A stretch of DNA of 49,247 nt from Candidatus Pacearchaeota archaeon (lineage in GTDB: Archaea; Nanobdellota; Nanobdellia; Pacearchaeales; GW2011-AR1). The notes beneath the pieces were generated by a model. The model did no database searches and was not told the DNA's origin. It was given only the letters and a program-made list of their open reading frames with translations. The DNA lies in NCBI GenBank assembly GCA_016204145.1, contig JACQLK010000022.1:1-49247 (forward strand), given 5' to 3'. The position numbers and the translations under genes were made by a program. Positions 31,073 through 39,400 of this stretch are shown here, piece by piece (positions within the stretch are counted from its first letter, which is position 1; each line of letters begins with the position of its first letter).

Positions 31073-32719
31073 TTATTTGAAGGATTTTCCGGCTTTCTCA
31101 AATTCAATTTCGCCGCCGACTAATCTTCTCACAACTTCATTTATATCCGCTATCTTCACTCTTATTTGTTTTGTTGTGTTTCTTTCCCGGATTGTTACAT
31201 CCCGGTTTTTCGCGGAATCGCCGTCGACGGTTATGCAATACGGCGTTCCCGCCTCGTCGTTTCTGGCGTATCTTCTTCCTATTGAGCCGGATTCATCATA
31301 TAAAATTTTCCACTCTCTGCTCAAATTTTCAAAAACATCAACTGCGATTTTTTCAAATTCTTCTTTTTTTACAATCGGGAAAACCGCGGCTTTTATCGGG
31401 GCCAACTTGGGTGAAATTCTCAAGACGACATTTTGCCTTTTCTCGTCATAGAAATAAGAATCAAATAAAAAAACCAAAAACGCGCGCTCAACCCCGATAC
31501 TCGGCTCGCAAACGACATGCGGAAGAAATTTTTCCTTTGTCTCCTCGTCGAAAATTTTTAAATCCTTGCCGGAAAATTTTTCGTGCCGGCTTAAATCGTA
31601 GTCCTTTCTGTCGGCAATTCCTTCGAGTTCTTTCCATCCGAAAGGAAATTTATATTCCAAATCCCAGCAATCCGAGGAGTAATGCGCGAGCTCGTCTTTC
31701 TTGTGCTGGCGGATTCTGAAATTTTCGGGATTTGCGCCGAGCATTTTGAAAAATTTGAATTCCATCGCGAGCCAATATGCGTGCCAATCCTTCTTTATTA
31801 TCCCTTTTTTCAAGGCGTCTTTTATTTTCATTTTTTCCGAATCGAAATTTTTTTCCTGCGCTTCCGCGGAATAAACAAGCAATTCCTCGTCGGGAATTTC
31901 ATAATCGCATTTTGAATCCGGCTTTATGAAATATTCTATTTCCATTTGTTCAAATTCCCTGCTTCTGAAAAGAAAGTCCCTCGGCGCGATTTCGTTCCTG
32001 AACGCTTTTCCGAATTGCGCTATTCCGAATGGAAGTTTCATTCTTGCGTTTTCGTGAACGAGTTTGAAATCGGCAAAAATCAATTGCGCCGTCTCGGGAC
32101 GGAGATACGCCTCTCCGCCTTCCCCGACATTTGTCTTGAACATCAAATTAAAATCCTTCACGGTTGAAACGTCAAAGTCGCCGCCGCAATTCAAACATTT
32201 GGCTTTTCCCAATTCGTTTCTGTCGACTTTTCCGGGCTTTTTGCATTTTTTGCAAACGACAAAAACATCCGAGAAATTATCAACATGTCCGCTTGCTTTC
32301 CAGACGCTCGGATTTGTGATGATGCTTCCGTCGATTCCGGTCATATCTTTTCTCGAGTAAACGTGATATTTCCACCACTCTCTTTTTATATTGTTTTTTA
32401 ATTCAACTCCGAGGGGACCGAAATCCCAAAAACCGGAAAGTCCGCCGTAAATTTCTCCGGACGGATAAGCAAATCCCTTCCTCTTGCAAAAAACCGCCAT
32501 TTCGTCTATCGAAATTTTTGTCGATTCCATTTTTTCACTTGTTTTTTTTGTTTCATCTATTTTAATTTTTGCAATTTCCTTTGCTTTTTTCTCGGCATCT
32601 TTTTTATTTTTTCCCAAATACGCGAGGGTTTTTGTTTTTACTTTTCCGCCAATTCTTTTGTTCTCATTCAGGTAATAATAATCTTTTCCCCTTATTTTTT
32701 TCTTTACGATAAAAGCCAT
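31073..32719 (-). CDS. glyS: Glycyl-tRNA synthetase (class II, alpha2 type)
   Basis: The enzyme charges tRNA-Gly. The 548-aa protein has the class II core: YPSGEIYGGLSGFWDFGPLG, TNPSVWKASGH, motif 2 FRNEIAPRDFLFRSREFEQMEIEYF, motif 3 EPSIGVERAFLVFLF, plus the C-terminal anticodon-binding domain. A zinc ribbon sits near residues 157-181 (CKKCKKP...CLNCGG). The first ~55 residues (FIVKKKIRGKDYYYLNENKR ... KTKTLAYLG) are an extra basic beta module not part of standard GlyRS. It starts 1 nt after the vapC stop, so it depends on the vapBC promoter or a promoter inside vapC. Confidence 0.95.
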   Translation of the reverse strand: MAFIVKKKIRGKDYYYLNENKRIGGKVKTKTLAYLGKNKKDAEKKAKEIAKIKIDETKKTSEKMESTKISIDEMAVFCKRKGFAYPSGEIYGGLSGFWDFGPLGVELKNNIKREWWKYHVYSRKDMTGIDGSIITNPSVWKASGHVDNFSDVFVVCKKCKKPGKVDRNELGKAKCLNCGGDFDVSTVKDFNLMFKTNVGEGGEAYLRPETAQLIFADFKLVHENARMKLPFGIAQFGKAFRNEIAPRDFLFRSREFEQMEIEYFIKPDSKCDYEIPDEELLVYSAEAQEKNFDSEKMKIKDALKKGIIKKDWHAYWLAMEFKFFKMLGANPENFRIRQHKKDELAHYSSDCWDLEYKFPFGWKELEGIADRKDYDLSRHEKFSGKDLKIFDEETKEKFLPHVVCEPSIGVERAFLVFLFDSYFYDEKRQNVVLRISPKLAPIKAAVFPIVKKEEFEKIAVDVFENLSREWKILYDESGSIGRRYARNDEAGTPYCITVDGDSAKNRDVTIRERNTTKQIRVKIADINEVVRRLVGGEIEFEKAGKSFK

Positions 32720-32720
32720 T

Positions 32721-33080
32721 TTATTTTACAAATTCCACATCTTCCAAATTTTGGAATTCTTTGTCTCCTGTTAAAAATTTTATTCCCAAATCTTTCGCCT
32801 GAAAATAAGAGATGCAATCCGTCATTGATAATTTTTTCTTCTTATTTTTATGCCTGAATTCCATGGCCTTCTCTATAGTTTCTACGTCAAAATCTTTAAC
32901 AAATTTATTATATTTATCAAGATATTTGCTGGCGGTTTCCACACCATAGTTTGAAATTAACCAATAAGCTAATTCGGTTAATATAAATTTATTAATGATT
33001 ATTTGAGAATTAATGTAAAATTTGTAATTTTCATTGCCTTTAATAATCTCTATTATGGCATAAGTATCAAAAAGAAACAT
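32721..33080 (-). CDS. vapC: PIN-domain ribonuclease toxin, VapC-like
   Basis: VapC toxins are Mg-dependent RNases, often acting on tRNA or rRNA. The 119-aa protein from ATG 33080 starts MFLFDTYAIIEII with the first PIN Asp, then TELAYW, MTDCISYFQAK and FLTGDKEF, supplying the expected acidic cluster. The track start 33110 would extend it back over the antitoxin stop. The sequence is more AT-rich and Lys/Asn-rich than the neighbouring synthetase, a hint of transfer. It overlaps or abuts the antitoxin gene and lies 1 nt before glyS. Confidence 0.85.
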   Translation of the reverse strand: MFLFDTYAIIEIIKGNENYKFYINSQIIINKFILTELAYWLISNYGVETASKYLDKYNKFVKDFDVETIEKAMEFRHKNKKKKLSMTDCISYFQAKDLGIKFLTGDKEFQNLEDVEFVK

Positions 33081-33081
33081 T

Positions 33082-33312
33082 TTAAAATTCACTATCCAAC
33101 TCTTTATCAATCTCTTCCATAATTTCCCGTGTTGTTTTTTTTGTTTTTAATGTTCCAAACATTTCTCCAAGAACATTTTTTGTTTTTTCTTTATTCATCA
33201 AAATAGTCACTTCATCCCCCTCTTTAATTTCAGTTGTTTCAATAGTTTTTTGAGGCACAACTATCCCGAATGAATTTCCCCATTTTCTTAATTTTGTTTT
33301 TATTTCAATCAT
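33082..33312 (-). CDS. vapB: AbrB/SpoVT-type antitoxin, VapB-like
   Basis: This 76-aa protein starts with the swapped-hairpin DNA-binding motif KTKLRKWGNSFGIVVPQKTIETTEIKEGDEVTI, typical of AbrB/MazE-type antitoxins. An acidic C-terminal tail (REIMEEIDKELDSEF) probably blocks the PIN active site. It heads the vapB-vapC-glyS-HIT run. A TATA-like TTTAAATAAAAA lies about 25 nt upstream of ATG 33312. Autoregulation by the VapBC complex at this promoter is expected for the family and would also affect glyS. Confidence 0.88.
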   Translation of the reverse strand: MIEIKTKLRKWGNSFGIVVPQKTIETTEIKEGDEVTILMNKEKTKNVLGEMFGTLKTKKTTREIMEEIDKELDSEF

Positions 33313-33400
33313 GTATAAACCGTATAAACATTTTTATTTAAATCTTTCTGTTAAGTAATTAGGCACTACGCGAGGATATTTAAGTTTTTTTGTTTATTGT

Positions 33401-33471
33401 GTTAATACATATATAATAAGTATTTTTCTAATATTACATACATTTATAATAGTTAATACATACATAGTAAG
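33401..33471 (+). promoter_or_regulatory. Direct repeats upstream of the 2666-aa gene
   Basis: GTTAATACATATATAATAAG (33401-33420) and GTTAATACATACATAGTAAG (33452-33471) match at 18 of 20 positions, 51 bp apart. The second ends 1 nt before ATG 33473. AT-rich elements between them (ATTTATAATAG) may be the TATA box. The pair looks like a two-site operator or a duplicated promoter. Confidence 0.5.
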
Positions 33472-33472
33472 G

Positions 33473-36400
33473 ATGGGAGGGACTCGTTTAGCAAAAGCCA
33501 GAATAGCGGAGCTTAAGAAAAGGATAGCTCATGCAGAGCAAAAGAAAAAAGAATTTTCAGATTATTTGCGCGGATTGAAACAAAAATATCATCGCGGCGA
33601 AATTTCATATTCGTCTTTCCTTGAACATTTTTATCAAAAGCGAAACGGGCTTAATCTGAAGGAGTGGCTTCTTCATTTTGACGACTATATCAAGGATTGC
33701 AAAAAGGAAATAAGAAAAGAGAGAATAAAACTCCTTGGGAACTATTCTGTGTTTGCATTTTTGTCTTTAGTTTTTATTTCAATTTTCTTCTTGGCTTTTT
33801 CCAATATGAACATCGGCTTCACGGGCTTTGCAATTCAGGAAGGAGAAAATATTTCCGCAAATCAATCGATTTCAGAAGAAATAAACGGAGAGGTTCAAAA
33901 TGAAACGAGTCCTTCCCATCAGATTGGACAAGAACCTCTCCCGCCTTCTGAGAACATAACTGCAAACGAAAGTTCTATTTCAGGAAATTTCTCTTCGGGA
34001 AATTTAACAGAACAAAATGCGACAGAAATTAATCAAACGCAAATCAACGAAACGCAAAATATTTCCGCGGAAAACGAAACAATTCCGATTCAAAACATCA
34101 CAAATCAAACGACTCAAAACATTGCAGAACAGAATATAACGCAACAAAACGTCTCAATCGTTGAAGATGCCACAATAAACACGACACAAGTAACTCCAAA
34201 AATAAAACTTGGCGAGAAAGTAAAATGGAAAAAAACAATTTCCAGTAATGAAATCGGAAACGCCACAATAATTCTCCCGAAAAATTCAGAAAACATAACA
34301 ATAACAAAAATAAAAGAAAACAAAGAAGAAGACATAACTTCTTCAAGCTCCATAACGGGCGCGGTTGTCGGCGGTTCAAGAGAAAATTTCATTTTCCGAC
34401 TTTTAAAAAACATTTTTGGAAGAATAACGGGAAGAATCGTTGATGAAATCGCGAGGCAAAATGTAAGCGTTGAGGTTGAGATTGAAATTGACGAGATTCA
34501 AGCAGAATATGAAGTTGAATATGAGACGCCCGCGCCTTATTCTATTGAAGAAGACATTGCTTTTGGGAAAAGAGTAAAAATTTTCGGTCCCGACGCGGTT
34601 CATTATGAAAACGTTCTCGCTTTCACGAATATTTCTGAAAATTTGAATTTGAAAAATCCAAGCAAGATAAAAATAAAATGGATTGAGCAAAATATTTACA
34701 TAAATCCGGATTCTGTTCTTGACTCGGATGAAAACGGAATTTACGATTATGTCGAGTGGAATGTTCCGAGTTTGAGCGAGCAGACGTTTGAAATAATTGT
34801 AATCACGAAAGCCGAGCATCTTGATGAAAATTATAATTTTGTTTCCGACATTTATGAACAGGTTAAAGAACTGGATGGGATTTGGAGCGAAGAAATTCCA
34901 GATGCACATTATGTTCGCGTAACGTTTGAAAAAAATCTTACAAATGAAAATGATATAACAATTTATCCGCGAATTACAAGCGGAAATCCGACTATTGAGG
35001 TTTATGAGGAAAACGGAAATGATTTGGTTGCAGAATTTTCTTCGCTGAATGAAAACGAATACAATAAAGTTTTTTTGACGAATCTTATTTCTGAATCTCA
35101 AAATGTTTTCGATTTGAAAGTCGTTGGTGGAACAATTCAAATAGATTACATTGTTGACCCTGTAGAAGTCGGATTTTTTGACGATTTTGAAGGAACATTG
35201 GCAAAATGGGGAACGACGTCTTGGGTTGTGACTACAGCGCAATTTAAAAACGGCGCGCAGTCTCTGCAATCTGCAAACGGGCAGGAAGGAGACATCATCA
35301 CAGACCCGTTTGACACATCCAACGCAACTTCAATCAATATAAGTTTTTGGTTCAGAGACAACAATTTGGATGCGGGCGATATAGATTTTTATTTTTTTAA
35401 CGGCACAAGTTCCGCTTATGAGTTGCAGACAGAAACTCTTGAAACTGAAACGGCAGAAGATATTTGGACATTTAAAAGTTTCACAACTTCAAACAGCGAA
35501 TTCTTCATAAGCAATTTCAGCGTAAGATTCAATGCTAATTTGGGAAACGGAGAAAATTTCTGGGTTGATGACTTTTCAGTAAACAAGACGACTGTCGTCG
35601 TGGATTCAACATCTCCAGATGTCACAATAAACGTTCCACAGAACACGACATATCATGTGCATTTTGATTTGCCATTTAATTTCAATGTTTCTTTAAATGA
35701 AGCTGGAAATGCATTATATTCCCTTGACAATGGTTTTACAAATATTACAATGAACACAACAGACAATTTGAATTTTAATGCGACTCTTCTGGATTTGACT
35801 GAAGGAAGTTACACTTTCCAAGTTTATGCAAACGATACTGCTGGAAATGCAAATTATTCGGAAAGTGTTGTTTTTGATTTAGTCATGGATAATATGCTTG
35901 TCAACGGAACAACCGTTGCTCCAGACGGAATGCCGACAAATACCACTTTTGTAATTATAGATGAATCTTCTTCAAATGTTGTTTACAATGAAACAAACGA
36001 TACACACGAGACGTTGATTCCTTTGAACTCAACTTACACAATTGAAGTTCTTCCTTTGGAAATAGATTCCGTAGACAAAGTTGAATTTAATGACGTTAAT
36101 TTTTCTGAAATAAATGATACTGTCACAAGCATTGTTAAAATAAATGAAAACGAAACTCTTGGAAATTTCAGTACTGTATTTTCCGTAAGACCGCAGTTTG
36201 AAACATTTGAAAACGGAACCTTATTTTTTACCGCGAAAGCGAACGCTTTGTTCAGATGCGGAGAGTGGAATTACACTATGGAATCTTGCCAGGGGAACTG
36301 GAGTTTGTTCATGAACGATTTGATTCCAGGAGAAGAATACAATTTCACATTTTCCGGAACAAGGGGTTACGGAATAATAAACATTACAAATGCGACACAT

Positions 36401-39400
36401 CTTGACTCAAACAGGAGTTACATATCCGACATTTATGACTATGTAAAAGAATATGACGGCAATTGGTCTGAAATAATTCCCGACGGGCATTACGTTCGCG
36501 TCGTCTTTCAAGAAAATCTGACCTCGGGCAACGATATTACAATCGTGCCGAGAAATCTTTCCGGAGATGCGAGAGTTGAGGTTTATGAAAACGGGCAGGA
36601 CGTTTTGCTTTCGGAATTTTATCCTTTGATTGAAGGAGAATTAAATCAAATTCTTCTTACAAATCTTACAGGAACGCAAGATGTATTTGACTTGCGTGTT
36701 TCGGGGAACGATGTTGAATTTGATTACATCGTCGACCCAAACATCACTGTCATTGATACTCAATCCAAAGACGTTGGGATAACTCCGATTAACAGCACCG
36801 CATTTGTAATAGTCTGGAATAATATCTCCTCTGATGTTGCTTCAAACGGTTCATTCTTTAAAATAATGACAACAACAGGAAGCATTGTCCTTGATACTGT
36901 TAAAGTAGACGAAAATAATCCGAGAGTTTCCGTCGCCGCCCTCAATTCAACAACATTTGCCCTTGTTTATGTGAACGCATCAACAGCGGATGAATTAAGA
37001 ACAGTATGGACTACTGACGGAACGAAAGTTTTTGGTCCGACAACAGATGACGGCTCTATAGGGGTTGTTGGTTGGGATGTTTCTGCGACGGCGATAAATG
37101 AAACAGCTTATGTTTCCTGCTATGTTGACATGGGAACAGACGGAGATGGGGACGTTCACATAATAAATTATAATGCCGCATCGTCTGAAATAGGGCTTAA
37201 CGGAGACATTGACGCCAACCAAAATTATGCAAATCTTTTTGATTGCGCGACCATAAATTCAACGGCGTGGGCGGGAGTAACGTATGATGCAGTAGACGCC
37301 GATGTCGGATTGGCGGTTTATAATGACAGGGGAACTGCGATAACTGCGCTTACTCTCATAGATACAAGTGTAGGAACAGGCGGAGCGCAGGTTTCTGTTA
37401 CTGGATTGAATGGCGAGAATTTTGCAATGGTTTGGTTTACAAATCTGAGCACTGCAGACACAAACATAAGCGCAACGGTAAGAACTGCAAACAATGGCGT
37501 TGTAACGGCAAAAACAAGAATTGTAAACATGCCCGGAAATTGGACAAGAATTGATGCTGCAACAGTGGCGAATGACACGGGAGATTATCTTGTTCTCGGC
37601 TGGATTAATTTAACAACAAAAGGTGTTTTGGCTCAAACATTCAAACAAGATTTGACTCCCGCTTCCGGAATAATAACAATTGATACCGCCATGAACAGGG
37701 AATACCCTTTGTTTGACATAATTGGAAAAACAACCACGACATCTTTATGCAATGAGACATTTGCTATTGCCTATACAAATTTCACAAATTCTACTGTTGT
37801 AAAAACATATTGGATGAATGGAAGCATTTGGAATGGAGTTTGTCCTGCCCCCGCGGACAACACAAAACCCGCAATTTCAATTTTTTCTCCCGCAAACTTG
37901 ACAAACACGACGGATAATTTGATTGATATTCTCGCGACATATTCCGACGCCGGCGGGCTTTCTTCCGCGTGGTATAACAATGATACTCATGCCGTGGCAA
38001 ACAAATCTCTTGGAACCGTCGGTTCATTTACAAATATAACAAATCTGACTTGGGGCGAGGGCGGACACAATGTGACGGTTTATGTGAGCGACACTGCGGG
38101 AAATGAAAATTGGACTTCTGTAACATTTGAAGTTGATTCAATAAAGCCCGCGATAGAAATTGTTTCTCCTGCAATAAATAATTCAAACAGTAGCGATACG
38201 GCTCTTGATATTACTTATACTACATCCGATGCGCATCTGTTTAATTTTTGGTATGCAAATGATACGACAACGGGCGCAAACAAATCCCTTGGTGTCTTGG
38301 GAACATCATTTAACATCACGAATATAACTTGGGGCGAAGGAAAACATAATGTTACAATTTACGCAAATGATACTTTTGGAAACGTAAATCAAACAAGAAT
38401 CAGCTTCACGATTGATTCAACAAAACCTCTTGTAACAATAGCAAATCCGACGACAAACAATACAAACACAAGCGACAATCTTCTCGATATAAATTACATA
38501 CCGACGGACACTTTTACGCAAATAGATTCTGCATGGTATACCAACAATTCAGGAAATATAAACAAATCCCTTGGAACACTCGGCTCTTTGACAAATATTT
38601 CAAACATAACTTGGGGCGAAGGAAAACACAACGTTACAATATACACAAATGACACCGCCGGAAACGTGAATTTCACGACGATAAGTTTTACTGTTGACAC
38701 CGTAATCCCTGGAATTTCAATTGATTCCCCAAGCAACCTGACAAATTCAAGCAATCCTGGTCTTGATGTAAATTTCATAGCATCTGATTCCGGTTCCGGG
38801 TTGTTCAATTTTTGGTATGCAAACGACACCTATTCTGTTGCAAACAAATCCCTTGGTGTCTTGGGAACATCATTTAACATCACGAATATAACTTGGGGCG
38901 AAGGAAATCATAATGTAACGATCTGGGCAAATGATTCTGCTGGAAATTACAATTTTGCGTCTGTTACATTTGAAGTTGATTCAATAAAGCCCGCGATAGA
39001 AATTGTTTCTCCGACGGGGAACAACACAAACACAAGCGACACCGCTCTTGATGTTACTTACACGACTTCGGATTTGCATCTTTTCAACTTTTGGTATAAC
39101 AATGATACTCATGCCGCGGCAAACAAATCTCTCGGTGTCTTGGGAACTTCATTCAACATCACAAACATAACATGGGGCGAGGGAAAGCATAATGTCACAA
39201 TTTATTCAAACGACACGTTTGGAAATGTGAATTTCACGACGACAAGTTTCACAATAGATTCAACTCTTCCTTTGATAACAATAACAAATCCCGCAAGCAA
39301 TAACACAAACACAAGCGACAATGGTTTGGATGTAAATTATGTTGCAACCGACACTTTCACGCAAATCAGTTCGGCATGGTATACAAATAATTCTGGGAAC

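Noticed and set aside
31171-31719. 182-codon antisense ORF under glyS
   Set aside because: Shadow of the conserved GlyRS frame with no protein-like features of its own.
34403-35269. 288-codon antisense ORF under the giant surface gene
   Set aside because: Long only because the Asn/Thr/Glu-rich + strand avoids stops on the opposite strand; its Ile/Phe/Asn/Arg composition and lack of domains mark it as a shadow.
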